A stretch of 64,000 bases of DNA from Hippopus hippopus (Eukaryota > Mollusca > Bivalvia > Cardiida > Cardiidae), in assembly GCA_946811185.2 (NCBI GenBank), contig OX328109.1, positions 31,728,129-31,792,128 on the forward strand, given 5' to 3'. The notes beneath the pieces were generated by a model. It was not told the DNA's origin and did no database searches. It saw nothing but the letters and a program-made list of their open reading frames with translations. Shown here piece after piece: positions 8,778-22,707 of this stretch (position 1 is the stretch's first letter; each line of letters opens with the position of its first letter). Position numbers and translations under genes: made by a program.

Positions 8778-11581
8778 GCATGCACCCACCACATATGCCA
8801 GATTTCACTGAAAATGGGCGAAAATTTACGAAAACAGGGTGACAGAAGACCTTGGTTTGGTGCCTTCTAGCACCTTGCAAGAGTCACTTCCCCTGATCCC
8901 TTAATCCCTTGATTCAATTTGCTTTTCTAATTCAGGCCAACTCCAATACTGCACATTGATACTTTTAATATGCTAAGATGATCAATGTACAGTGTAGAAT
9001 CCCCAGAAAATAATGTCACAAGTGGCTAAAATAGACTGAAAACTCTTTCAGTAGCAGCTGCTTCCTATTGCGTAAATCAAACAAAGGGAACTAAATTTTT
9101 ATTTTTTTTTAATCTCTTTGTACCGTGACAAGAAACCAAATTACGTTGACTACCGTCTCATACATGCCAGTTACGCACCGGCGAAAACATGAAAAATCGA
9201 CTTATGGCACATTCCATAGCAGACGACAACTGTTGCATAAGTCAAATATAGGGAACAAGTTTTTTTCCTTTTCTCTTACTAGGGCCATTGAATTGGTTAC
9301 TAACTCAGGCATGCTGCACATTGATACTTTTAATATGCTAAGATGATCAATGTACAGTGTAGAATCCCCAGAAAATAATGTCACAAGTAGCTAAAAAAGA
9401 CTGAAAAATCTTTCAGTAGCAACTGCTTCCTATTGCATAAATCAAAGAAAGGGAACTAAATTTTTATTTATTTTTTTTAATCTCTTTATACCGTGACAAG
9501 AAACCAAGTTACGATGACTACCGTCTTGTACGTGCCAATTACGTGCCCGCGAAAACATGAAAAATCGACTTACAGCACATTCTATAGCAGACAACAACTG
9601 TTTGCTTAAATCAAGTATAGGGAACAAGTTTTTTTCCTTTTCTCTTACTAGGGCCATTGAATTGGTTACTAACTCAGGCATGCTGCACATTGATACTTTT
9701 AATATGCTAAGATGATCAATATACAGTGTAGAATCCCCAGAAAATAATGTCACAAGTAGCTAAAAAAGACTGAAAAATCTTTCAGTAGCAACTGCTTCCT
9801 ATTGCATAAATCAAAGAAAGGGAACTAAATTTTTATTTATTTTTTTTTAATCTCTTTTTAACCGTGACAAGAAACCAAGTTACGATGACTACCGTCTTGT
9901 ACGTGCCAGTTACGTGCCCGCGAAAACATGAAAAATCGACTTACGGTACATTCCATAGCAGACAACAACTGTTGCTTAAATCAAGTATAGGGAACAAGTT
10001 TTTTTCCTTTTCTCTTACTAGGGCCATTGAATTGGTTACTAACTCAGGCATGCTGCACATTGATACTTTTAATATGCTAAGATGATCAATATACAGTGTA
10101 GAATCCCCAGAAAATAATGTCACAAGTAGCTAAAAAAGACTGAAAAATCTTTCAGTAGCAACTGCTTCCTATTGCATAAATCAAAGAAAGGGAACTAAAT
10201 TTTTATTTATTTTTTTTTAATCTCTTTATACCGTGACAAGAAACCAAGTTACGATGACTACCGTCTTGTACGTGCCAGTTACGTGCCCGCGAAAACATGA
10301 AAAATCGACTTACGGCACATTCCATAGCAGACAACAACTGTTGCTTAAATCAAGTATAGGGAACAAGTTTTTTTCCTTTTCTCTTACTAGGGCCATTGAA
10401 TTGGTTACTAACTCAGGCATGCTGCACATTGATACTTTTAATATGCTAAGATGATCAATGTACAGTGTGGAAATCCCAGAAAATAGTGTCACAAGTGGCT
10501 AAAAAAGACTGAAAACTCTTTCAGTAACAACTGATTTCTATTGCTTAAATCAAAGAAAGGGAACTGAATTTTATTTTTTTTCTATCTCTTCATACGGCGA
10601 CAAGAAACCCAGTTACATTGACTACCAACTCATGTGCCAGTTACGCGCCCGCGGAAACATGAAAAATCAACTTACGGCACATTCCATAGCAGACGACACC
10701 TGTTGCTCAAGTCAAATATAAGGAACAAGTTTTTTTCCTTTTCTCTTACTAGGGCCATTGAATTGGTTACGATGACTATTCCACCCATGCGTGACCATTA
10801 CGTGCTGCGCATAAAATCATAAAATCAACTTGGACACTTTCGGAGGCAACTGATACCTTTTGCACAAATCAAAGAAAGGTAAACCAAATTCGTTTTCTTA
10901 CCAGGATCACGAAAAACATTGAACCAATTTTGGTGACCGCGTGAGTCATAAGTCGATTTTATGTTTAACCACTGCGCAAAAACATAGATTCAGAAGCAAC
11001 TGGTTGCTGTTGCATAAACTTTTTCCAATAAGAAATCTTGTTCTTGTTTGAAGAATTTAGAAATAGGCCAATGAAAAACAATAAGATGTAAGAATAACTA
11101 ATAATAAAAACAGATAAAATGGCAAAGTTGGGGATTCAACCTCTGACCATCAGGACCCAAAAAAGGTCTTGGTGCAGGGGTCTAACCCTCTTTGCCATTG
11201 AATAGGCTGGAATGACCCGAAGAATTAACATAGATATACAGAGATTTCCCCCCCTTCCAATCAGCCAATCAAATCTCAGGCCTCTCTTAAATTATCCAAT
11301 CACAGAAGCTTTTAGAAAATCAAAATGGCGTCCAATCAGCCAATGAAATCTCAGCTTTCTCTTCAAATTATCCAATCAGAAAAGCTTTGAGAAAATCAAA
11401 ATCGCGCCCAATCAGCCAATCAAATCGCAGACACACCTCCACAATCATCCAATCAGAAAGCTTTGAGCCATTTGAAATGGCGCCCGAAAATATCGATAGA
11501 AAACAGTGAACAAAAATCGGCATAAAAGTGGATTTTATGTCTTCTTTGAAGGCTGTTATGCAGTCCTTGGCAAACTGCCAT
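8778..11581. repeat. Higher-order unit 4 (5 monomers, 2804 bp)
   Basis: Monomers start at 9125 (a), 9493 (b), 9864 (c), 10233 (d) and 10597 (e). Private marks: TTTTAATATGC in the leading partial monomer (near 8962), GCACCGGCG in a, CATTCTATAGC in b, one added base before c (TTTTTAACCGTG near 9855), GGCTGGAATG near 11208 and AAATCGCGCC near 11401. Confidence 0.94.
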
Positions 11582-14384
11582 GCATGCACCCACCACATAT
11601 GCCAGATTTCACTGAAAATGGGCGAAAATTTACGAAAACAGGGTGACAGAAGACCTTGGTTTGGTGCCTTCTAGCACCTTGCAAGAGTCACTTCCCCTGA
11701 TCCCTTAATCCCTTGATTCAATTTGCTTTTCTAATTCAGGCCAACTCCAACACTGCACATTGATACTTTGAATATGCTAAGATGATCAATGTACAGTGTA
11801 GAATCCCCAGAAAATAATGTCACAAGTGGCTAAAATAGACTGAAAACTCTTTCAGTAGCAGCTGCTTCCTATTGCGTAAATCAAACAAAGGGAACTAAAT
11901 TTTTATTTTTTTTTAATCTCTTTGTACCGTGACAAGAAACCAAATTACGTTGACTACCGTCTCATACATGCCAGTTACGCACCCGCGAAAACATGAAAAA
12001 TCGACTTATGGCACATTCCATAGCAGACGACAACTGTTGCATAAGTCAAATATAGGGAACAAGTTTTTTTCCTTTTCTCTTACTAGGGCCATTGAATTGG
12101 TTACTAACTCAGGCATGCTGCACATTGATACTTTTAATATGCTAAGATGATCAATGTACAGTGTAGAATCCCCAGAAAATAATGTCACAAGTAGCTAAAA
12201 AAGACTGAAAAATCTTTCAGTAGCAACTGCTTCCTATTGCATAAATCAAAGAAAGGGAACTAAATTTTTATTTATTTTTTTTAATCTCTTTATACCGTGA
12301 CAAGAAACCAAGTTACGATGACTACCGTCTTGTACGTGCCAGTTACGTGCCCGCGAAAACATGAAAAATCGACTTACAGCACATTCCATAGCAGACAACA
12401 ACTGTTTGCTTAAATCAAGTATAGGGAACAAGTTTTTTTCCTTTTCTCTTACTAGGGCCATTGAATTGGTTACTAACTCAGGCATGCTGCACATTGATAC
12501 TTTTAATATGCTAAGATGATCAATATACAGTGTAGAATCCCCAGAAAATAATGTCACAAGTAGCTAAAAAAGACTGAAAAATCTTTCAGTAGCAACTGCT
12601 TCCTATTGCATAAATCAAAGAAAGGGAACTAAATTTTTATTTATTTTTTTTTAATCTCTTTATACCGTGACAAGAAACCAAGTTACGATGACTACCGTCT
12701 TGTACGTGCCAGTTACGTGCCCGCGAAAACATGAAAAATCGACTTACGGCACATTCCATAGCAGACAACAACTGTTGCTTAAATCAAGTATAGGGAACAA
12801 GTTTTTTTCCTTTTCTCTTACTAGGGCCATTGAATTGGTTACTAACTCAGGCATGCTGCACATTGATACTTTTAATATGCTAAGATGATCAATATACAGT
12901 GTAGAATCCCCAGAAAATAATGTCACAAGTAGCTAAAAAAGACTGAAAAATCTTTCAGTAGCAACTGCTTCCTATTGCATAAATCAAAGAAAGGGAACTA
13001 AATTTTTATTTATTTTTTTTTAATCTCTTTATACCGTGACAAGAAACCAAGTTACGATGACTACCGTCTTGTACGTGCCAGTTACGTGCCCGCGAAAACA
13101 TGAAAAATCGACTTACGGCACATTCCATAGCAGACAACAACTGTTGCTTAAATCAAGTATAGGGAACAAGTTTTTTTCCTTTTCTCTTACTAGGGCCATT
13201 GAATTGGTTACTAACTCAGGCATGCTGCACATTGATACTTTTAATATGCTAAGATGATCAATGTACAGTGTGGAAATCCCAGAAAATAGTGTCACAAGTG
13301 GCTAAAAAAGACTGAAAACTCTTTCAGTAACAACTGATTTCTATTGCTTAAATCAAAGAAAGGGAACTGAATTTTATTTTTTTTCTATCTCTTCATACGG
13401 CGACAAGAAACCCAGTTACATTGACTACCAACTCATGTGCCAGTTACGCGCCCGCGGAAACATGAAAAATCAACTTACGGCACATTCCATAGCAGACGAC
13501 ACCTGTTGCTCAAGTCAAATATAAGGAACAAGTTTTTTTCCTTTTCTCTTACTAGGGCCATTGAATTGGTTACGATGACTATTCCACCCATGCGTGACCA
13601 TTACGTGCTGCGCATAAAATCATAAAATCAACTTGGACACTTTCGGAGGCAACTGATACCTTTTGCACAAATCAAAGAAAGGTAAACCAAATTCGTTTTC
13701 TTACCAGGATCACGAAAAACATTGAACCAATTTTGGTGACCGCGTGAGTCATAAGTCGATTTTATGTTTAACCACTGCGCAAAAACATAGATTCAGAAGC
13801 AACTGGTTGCTGTTGCATAAACTTTTTCCAATAAGAAATCTTGTTCTTGTTTGAAGAATTTAGAAATAGGCCAATGAAAAACAATAAGATGTAAGAATAA
13901 CTAATAATAAAAACAGATAAAATGGCAAAGTTGGGGATTCAACCTCTGACCATCAGGACCCAAAAAAGGTCTTGGTGCAGGGGTCTAACCCTCTTTGCCA
14001 TTGAATAGGCTGAAATGACCCGAAGAATTAACATAGATATACAGAGATTTCCCCCCCTTCCAATCAGCCAATCAAATCTCAGGCATCTCTTAAATTATCC
14101 AATCACAGAAGCTTTTAGAAAATCAAAATGGCGTCCAATCAGCCAATGAAATCTCAGCTTTCTCTTCAAATTATCCAATCAGAAAAGCTTTGAGAAAATC
14201 AAAATTGCGCCCAATCAGCCAATCAAATCGCAGACACACCTCCACAATCATCCAATCAGAAAGCTTTGAGCCATTTGAAATGGCGCCCGAAAATATCGAT
14301 AGAAAACAGTGAACAAAAATCGGCATAAAAGTGGATTTTATGTCTTCTTTGAAGGCTGTTATGCAGTCCTTGGCAAACTGCCAT
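11582..14384. repeat. Higher-order unit 5 (5 monomers, 2803 bp)
   Basis: Monomers start at 11929 (a), 12297 (b), 12667 (c), 13036 (d) and 13400 (e). It is close to the array consensus. CCAACACTGC near 11750 is private, and GGCATCTCTT near 14085 is shared with unit 1. Confidence 0.94.
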
Positions 14385-17184
14385 GCATGCACCCACCACA
14401 TATGCCAGATTTCACTGAAAATGGGCGAAAATTTACGAAAACAGGGTGACAGAAGACCTTGGTTTGGTGCCTTCTAGCACCTTGCAAGAGTCACTTCCCC
14501 TGATCCCTTAATCCCTTGATTCAATTTGCTTTTCTAATTCAGGCCAACTCCAATACTGCACATTGATACTTTGAATATGCTAAGATGATCAATGTACAGT
14601 GTAGAATCCCCAGAAAATAATGTCACAAGTGGCTAAAATAGACTGAAAACTCTTTCAGTAGCAGCTGCTTCCTATTGCGTAAATCAAACAAAGGGAACTA
14701 AATTTTTATTTTTTTTTAATCTCTTTGTACCGTGACAAGAAACCAAATTACGTTGACTACCGTCTCATACATGCCAGTTACGCACCCGCGAAAACATGAA
14801 AAATCGACTTATGGCACATTCCATAGCAGACGACAACTGTTGCATAAGTCAAATATAGGGAACAAGTTTTTTTCCTTTTCTCTTACTAGGGCCATTGAAT
14901 TGGTTACTAACTCAGGCATGCTGCACATTGATACTTTTAATATGCTAAGATGATCAATATACAGTGTAGAATCCCCAGAAAATAATGTCACAAGTAGCTA
15001 AAAAAGACTGAAAAATCTTTCAGTAGCAACTGCTTCCTATTGCATAAATCAAAGAAAGGGAACTAAATTTTTATTTATTTTTTTTAATCTCTTTATACCG
15101 TGACAAGAAACCAAGTTACGATGACTACCGTCTTGTACGTGCCAGTTACGTGCCCGCGAAAACATGAAAAATCGACTTACAGCACATTCCATAGCAGACA
15201 ACAACTGTTTGCTTAAATCAAGTATAGGGAACAAGTTTTTTTCCTTTTCTCTTACTAGGGCCATTGAATTGGTTACTAACTCAGGCATGCTGCACATTGA
15301 TACTTTTAATATGCTAAGATGATCAATATACAGTGTAGAATCCCCAGAAAATGTCACAAGTAGCTAAAAAAGACTGAAAAATCTTTCAGTAGCAACTGCT
15401 TCCTATTGCATAAATCAAAGAAAGGGAACTAAATTTTTATTTATTTTTTTTTAATCTCTTTATACCGTGACAAGAAACCAAGTTACGATGACTACCGTCT
15501 TGTACGTGCCAGTTACGTGCCCGCGAAAACATGAAAAATCAACTTACGGCACATTCCATAGCAGACAACAACTGTTGCTTAAATCAAGTATAGGGAACAA
15601 GTTTTTTTCCTTTTCTCTTACTAGGGCCATTGAATTGGTTACTAACTCAGGCATGCTGCACATTGATACTTTTAATATGCTAAGATGATCAATATACAGT
15701 GTAGAATCCCCAGAAAATAATGTCACAAGTAGCTAAAAAAGACTGAAAAATCTTTCAGTAGCAACTGCTTCCTATTGCATAAATCAAAGAAAGGGAACTA
15801 AATTTTTATTTATTTTTTTTTAATCTCTTTATACCGTGACAAGAAACCAAGTTACGATGACTACCGTCTTGTACGTGCCAGTTACGTGCCCGCGAAAACA
15901 TGAAAAATCGACTTACGGCACATTCCATAGCAGACAACAACTGTTGCTTAAATCAAGTATAGGGAACAAGTTTTTTTCCTTTTTTCTTACTAGGGCCATT
16001 GAATTGGTTACTAACTCAGGCATGCTGCACATTGATACTTTTAATATGCTAAGATGATCAATGTACAGTGTGGAAATCCCAGAAAATAGTGTCACAAGTG
16101 GCTAAAAAAGACTGAAAACTCTTTCAGTAACAACTGATTTCTATTGCTTAAATCAAAGAAAGGGAACTGAATTTTATTTTTTTTCTATCTCTTCATACGG
16201 CGACAAGAAACCCAGTTACATTGACTACCAACTCATGTGCCAGTTACGCGCCCGCGGAAACATGAAAAATCAACTTACGGCACATTCCATAGCAGACGAC
16301 ACCTGTTGCTTAAGTCAAATATAGGGAACAAGTTTTTTTCCTTTTCTCTTACTAGGGCCATTGAATTGGTTACGATGACTATTCCACCCATGCGTGACCA
16401 TTACGTGCTGCGCATAAAATCATAAAATCAACTTGGACACTTTCGGAGGCAACTGATACCTTTTGCACAAATCAAAGAAAGGTAAACCAAATTCGTTTTC
16501 TTACCAGGATCACGAAAAACATTGAACCAATTTTGGTGACCGCGTGAGTCATAAGTCGATTTTATGTTTAACCACTGCGCAAAAACATAGATTCAGAAGC
16601 AACTGGTTGCTGTTGCATAAACTTTTTCCAATAAGAAATCTTGTTCTTGTTTGAAGAATTTAGAAATAGGCCAATGAAAAACAATAAGATGTAAGAATAA
16701 CTAATAATAAAAACAGATAAAATGGCAAAGTTGGGGATTCAACCTCTGACCATCAGGACCCAAAAAAGGTCTTGGTGCAGGGGTCTAACCCTCTTTGCCA
16801 TTGAATAGGCTGAAATGACCCGAAGAATTAACATAGATATACAGAGATTTCCCCCCCTTCCAATCAGCCAATCAAATCTCAGGCCTCTCTTAAATTATCC
16901 AATCACAGAAGCTTTTAGAAAATCAAAATGGCGTCCAATCAGCCAATGAAATCTCAGCTTTCTCTTCAAATTATCCAATCAGAAAAGCTTTGAGAAAATC
17001 AAAATTGCGCCCAATCAGCCAATCAAATCGCAGACACACCTCCACAATCATCCAATCAGAAAGCTTTGAGCCATTTGAAATGGCGCCCGAAAATATCGAT
17101 AGAAAACAGTGAACAAAAATCGGCATAAAAGTGGATTTTATGTCTTCTTTGAAGGCTGTTATGCAGTCCTTGGCAAACTGCCAT
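14385..17184. repeat. Higher-order unit 6 (5 monomers, 2800 bp)
   Basis: Monomers start at 14732 (a), 15100 (b), 15467 (c), 15836 (d) and 16200 (e). The 3 bp shortfall is a deletion in b near 15350, where CCAGAAAATAATGTCAC has become CCAGAAAATGTCAC. From this unit onward e reads ATATAGGGAAC rather than ATATAAGGAAC. Confidence 0.94.
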
Positions 17185-19904
17185 GCATGCACCCACCACA
17201 TATGCCAGATTTCACTGAAAATGGGCGAAAATTTACGAAAACAGGGTGACAGAAGACCTTGGTTTGGTGCCTTCTAGCACCTTGCAAGAGTCACTTCCCC
17301 TGATCCCTTAATCCCTTGATTCAATTTGCTTTTCTAATTCAGGCCAACTCCAATACTGCACATTGATACTTTGAATATGCTAAGATGATCAATGTACAGT
17401 GTAGAATCCCCAGAAAATAATGTCACAAGTGGCTAAAATAGACTGAAAACTCTTTCAGTAGCAGCTGCTTCCTATTGCGTAAATCAAACAAAGGGAACTA
17501 AATTTTTATTTTTTTTTAATCTCTTTGTACCGTGACAAGAAACCAAATTACGTTGACTACCGTCTCATACATGCCAGTTACGCACCCGCGAAAACATGAA
17601 AAATCGACTTATGGCACATTCCATAGCAGACAACAACTGTTGCATAAGTCAAATATAGGGAACAAGTTTTTTTCCTTTTCTCTTACTAGGGCCATTGAAT
17701 TGGTTACTAACTCAGGCATGCTGCACATTGATACTTTTAATATGCTAAGATGATCAATGTACAGTGTAGAATCCCCAGAAAATAATGTCACAAGTAGCTA
17801 AAAAAGACTGAAAAATCTTTCAGTAGCAACTGCTTCCTATTGCATAAATCAAAGAAAGGGAACTAAATTTTTATTTATTTTTATTAATCTCTTTATACCG
17901 TGACAAGAAACCAAGTTACGATGACTACCGTCTTGTACGTGCCAGTTACGTGCCCGCGAAAACATGAAAAATCGACTTACAGCACATTCCATAGCAGACA
18001 ACAACTGTTTGCTTAAATCAAGTATAGGGAACAAGTTTTTTTCCTTTTCTCTTACTAGGGCCATTGAATTGGTTACTAACTCAGGCATGCTGCACATTGA
18101 TACTTTTAATATGCTAAGATGATCAATATACAGTGTAGAATCCCCAGAAAATAATGTCACAAGTAGCTAAAAAAGACTGAAAAATCTTTCAGTAGCAACT
18201 GCTTCCTATTGCATAAATCAAAGAAAGGGAACTAAATTTTTATTTATTTTTTTTTAATCTCTTTATACCGTGACAAGAAACCAAGTTACGATGACTACCG
18301 TCTTGTACGTGCCAGTTACGTGCCCGCGAAAACATGAAAAATCGACTTACGGCACATTCCATAGCAGACAACAACTGTTGCTTAAATCAAGTATAGGGAA
18401 CAAGTTTTTTTCCTTTTCTCTTACTAGGGCCATTGAATTGGTTACTAACTCAGGCATGCTGCACATTGATACTTTTAATATGCTTAGATGATCAATGTAC
18501 AGTGTGGAAATCCCAGAAAATAGTGTCACAAGTGGCTAAAAAAGACTGAAAACTCTTTCAGTAACAACTGATTTCTATTGCTTAAATCAAAGAAAGGGAA
18601 CTGAATTTTATTTTTTTTCTATCTCTTCATACGGCGACAAGAAACCCAGTTACATTGACTACCAACTCATGTGCCAGTTACGCGCCCGCGGAAACATGAA
18701 AAATCAACTTACGGCACATTCCATAGCAGACAACAACTGTTGCTTAAATCAAGTATAGGGAACAAGTTTTTTTCCTTTTCTCTTACTAGGGCCATTGAAT
18801 TGGTTACTAACTCAGGCATGCTGCACATTGATACTTTTAATATGCTAAGATGATCAATGTACAGTGTGGAAATCCCAGAAAATAGTGTCACAAGTGGCTA
18901 AAAAAGACTGAAAACTCTTTCAGTAACAACTGATTTCTATTGCTTAAATCAAAGAAAGGGAACTGAATTTTATTTTTTTTCTATCTCTTCATACGGCGAC
19001 AAGAAACCCAGTTACATTGACTACCAACTCATGTGCCAGTTACGCGCCCGCGGAAACATGAAAAATCAACTTACGGCACATTCCATAGCAGACGACACCT
19101 GTTGCTTAAGTCAAATATAGGGAACAAGTTTTTTTCCTTTTCTCTTACTAGGGCCATTGAATTGGTTACGATGACTATTCCACCCATGCGTGACCATTAC
19201 GTGCTGCGCATAAAATCATAAAATCAACTTGGACACTTTCGGAGGCAACTGATACCTTTTGCACAAATCAAAGAAAGGTAAACCAAATTCGTTTTCTTAC
19301 CAGGATCACGAAAAACATTGAACCAATTTTGGTGACCGCGTGAGTCATAAGTCGATTTTATGTTTAACCACTGCGCAAAAACATAGATTCAGAAGCAACT
19401 GGTTGCTGTTGCATAAACTTTTTCCAATAAGAAATCTTGTTCTTGTTTGAAGAATTTAGAAATAGGCCAATGAAAAACAATAAGATGTAAGAATAACTAA
19501 TAATAAAAACAGATAAAATGGCAAAGTTGGGGATTCAACCTCTGACCATCAGGACCCAAAAAAGGTCTTGGTGCAGGGGTCTAACCCTCTTTGCCATTGA
19601 ATAGGCTGAAATGACCCGAAGAATTAACATAGATATACAGAGATTTCCCCCCCTTCCAATCAGCCAATGAAATCTCAGGCCTCTCTTAAATTATCCAATC
19701 ACAGAAGCTTTTAGAAAATCAAAATGGCGTCCAATCAGCCAATCAAATCGCAGACACACCTCCACAATTATCCAATCAGAAAGCTTTGAGCCATTTGAAA
19801 TGGCGCCCGAAAATATCGATAGAAAACAGTGAACAAAAATCGGCATAAAAGTGGATTTTATGTCTTCTTTGAAGGCTGTTATGCAGTCCTTGGCAAACTG
19901 CCAT
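17185..19904. repeat. Higher-order unit 7 (rearranged, 2720 bp)
   Basis: Monomers start at 17532 (a), 17900 (b), 18270 (d), 18634 (e/d chimera) and 18996 (e). The chimera starts as type e (GCGACAAGAAACCC, GCGGAAAC). After the shared TTCCATAGCAGAC it becomes type d (AACAACTGTTGC through TGTGGAAATCCC). The CCAAT block has only two 75 bp repeats (19656 and 19731), and the first mixes repeat-2 sequence (CCAATGAAATC) with repeat-1 sequence (GGCCTCTCTT). So the unit carries at least two rearrangements. Confidence 0.92.
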
Positions 19905-22707
19905 GCATGCACCCACCACATATGCCAGATTTCACTGAAAATGGGCGAAAATTTACGAAAACAGGGTGACAGAAGACCTTGGTTTGGTGCCTTCTAGCAC
20001 CTTGCAAGAGTCACTTCTCCTGATCCCTTAATCCCTTGATTCAATTTGCTTTTCTAATTCAGGCCAACTCCAATACTGCACATTGATACTTTGAATATGC
20101 TAAGATGATCAATGTACAGTGTAGAATCCCCAGAAAATAATGTCACAAGTGGCTAAAATAGACTGAAAACTCTTTCAGTAGCAGCTGCTTCCTATTGCGT
20201 AAATCAAACAAAGGGAACTAAATTTTTATTTTTTTTTAATCTCTTTGTACCGTGACAAGAAACCAAATTACGTTGACTACCGTCTCATACATGCCAGTTA
20301 CGCACCCGCGAAAACATGAAAAATCGACTTATGGCACATTCCATAGCAGACGACAACTGTTGCATAAGTCAAATATAGGGAACAAGTTTTTTTCCTTTTC
20401 TCTTACTAGGGCCATTGAATTGGTTACTAACTCAGGCATGCTGCACATTGATACTTTTAATATGCTAAGATGATCAATGTACAGTGTAGAATCCCCAGAA
20501 AATAATGTCACAAGTAGCTAAAAAAGACTGAAAAATCTTTCAGTAGCAACTGCTTCCTATTGCATAAATCAAAGAAAGGGAACTAAATTTTTATTTATTT
20601 TTTTTAATCTCTTTATACCGTGACAAGAAACCAAGTTACGATGACTACCGTCTTGTACGTGCCAGTTACGTGCCCGCGAAAACATGAAAAATCGACTTAC
20701 AGCACATTCCATAGCAGACAACAACTGTTTGCTTAAATCAAGTATAGGGAACAAGTTTTTTTCCTTTTCTCTTACTAGGGCCATTGAATTGGTTACTAAC
20801 TCAGGCATGCTGCACATTGATACTTTTAATATGCTAAGATGATCAATATACAGTGTAGAATCCCCAGAAAATAATGTCACAAGTAGCTAAAAAAGACTGA
20901 AAAATCTTTCAGTAGCAACTGCTTCCTATTGCATAAATCAAAGAAAGGGAACTAAATTTTTATTTATTTTTTTTTAATCTCTTTATACCGTGACAAGAAA
21001 CCAAGTTACGATGACTACCGTCTTGTACGTGCCAGTTACGTGCCCGCGAAAACATGAAAAATCGACTTACGGCACATTCCATAGCAGACAACAACTGTTG
21101 CTTAAATCAAGTATAGGGAACAAGTTTTTTTCCCTTTCTCTTACTAGGGCCATTGAATTGGTTACTAACTCAGGCATGCTGCACATTGATACTTTTAATA
21201 TGCTAAGATGATCAATATACAGTGTAGAATCCCCAGAAAATAATGTCACAAGTAGCTAAAAAAGACTGAAAAATCTTTCAGTAGCAACTGCTTCCTATTG
21301 CATAAATCAAAGAAAGGTAACTAAATTTTTATTTATTTTTTTTTAATCTCTTTATACCGTGACAAGAAACCAAGTTACGATGACTACCGTCTTGTACGTG
21401 CCAGTTACGTGCCCGCGAAAACATGAAAAATCGACTTACGGCACATTCCATAGCAGACAACAACTGTTGCTTAAATCAAGTATAGGGAACAAGTTTTTTT
21501 CCTTTTCTCTTACTAGGGCCATTGAATTGGTTACTAACTCAGGCATGCTGCACATTGATACTTTTAATATGCTAAGATGATCAATGTACAGTGTGGAAAT
21601 CCCAGAAAATAGTGTCACAAGTGGCTAAAAAAGACTGAAAACTCTTTCAGTAACAACTGATTTCTATTGCTTAAATCAAACAAACGGAACTGAATTTTAT
21701 GTTTTTTTTATCTCTTCATACGGCGACAAGAAACCCAGTTACATTGACTACCAACTCATGTGCCAGTTACGCGCCTGCGGAAACATGAAAAATCTACTTA
21801 CGGCACATTCCATAGCAGACGACACCTGTTGCTTAAGTCAAATATAGGGAACAAGTTTTTTTCCTTTTCTCTTACTAGGGCCATTGAATTGGTTACGATG
21901 ACTATTCCACCCATGCGTGACCATTACGTGCTGCGCATAAAATCATAAAATCAACTTGGACACTTTCGGAGGCAACTGATACCTTTTGCACAAATCAAAG
22001 AAAGGTAAACCAAATTCGTTTTCTTACCAGGATCACGAAAAACATTGAACCAATTTTGGTGACCGCGTGAGTCATAAGTCGATTTTATGTTTAACCACTG
22101 CGCAAAAACATAGATTCAGAAGCAACTGGTTGCTGTTGCATAAACTTTTTCCAATAAGAAATCTTGTTCTTGTTTGAAGAATTTAGAAATAGGCCAATGA
22201 AAAACAATAAGATGTAAGAATAACTAATAATAAAAACAGATAAAATGGCAAAGTTGGGGATTCAACCTCTGACCATCAGGACCCAAAAAAGGTCTTGGTG
22301 CAGGGGTCTAACCCTCTTTGCCATTGAATAGGCTGAAATGACCCGAAGAATTAACATAGATATACAGAGATTTCCCCCCCTTCCAATCAGCCAATCAAAT
22401 CTCAGGCCTCTCTTAAATTATCCAATCACAGAAGCTTTTAGAAAATCAAAATGGCGTCCAATCAGCCAATGAAATCTCAGCTTTCTCTTCAAATTATCCA
22501 ATCAGAAAAGCTTTGAGAAAATCAAAATTGCGCCCAATCAGCCAATCAAATCGCAGACACACCTCCACAATCATCCAATCAGAAAGCTTTGAGCCATTTG
22601 AAATGGCGCCCGAAAATATCGATAGAAAACAGTGAACAAAAATCGGCATAAAAGTGGATTTTATGTCTTCTTTGAAGGCTGTTATGCAGTCCTTGGCAAA
22701 CTGCCAT
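19905..22707. repeat. Higher-order unit 8 (5 monomers, 2803 bp; left end of 22 kb block)
   Basis: Monomers start at 20252 (a), 20620 (b), 20990 (c), 21359 (d) and 21723 (e). Up to 21318 it differs from unit 16 at many sites. Beyond that it is identical by eye. Marks shared only with unit 16 are CAAACGGAAC at 21681, ATGTTTTTTTTATC just after it, GCGCCTGCGG and AAATCTACTT in e. Private to its left part are TCACTTCTCC near 20017, TCCCTTTC near 21134 and AAAGGTAAC at 21318. Confidence 0.94.
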
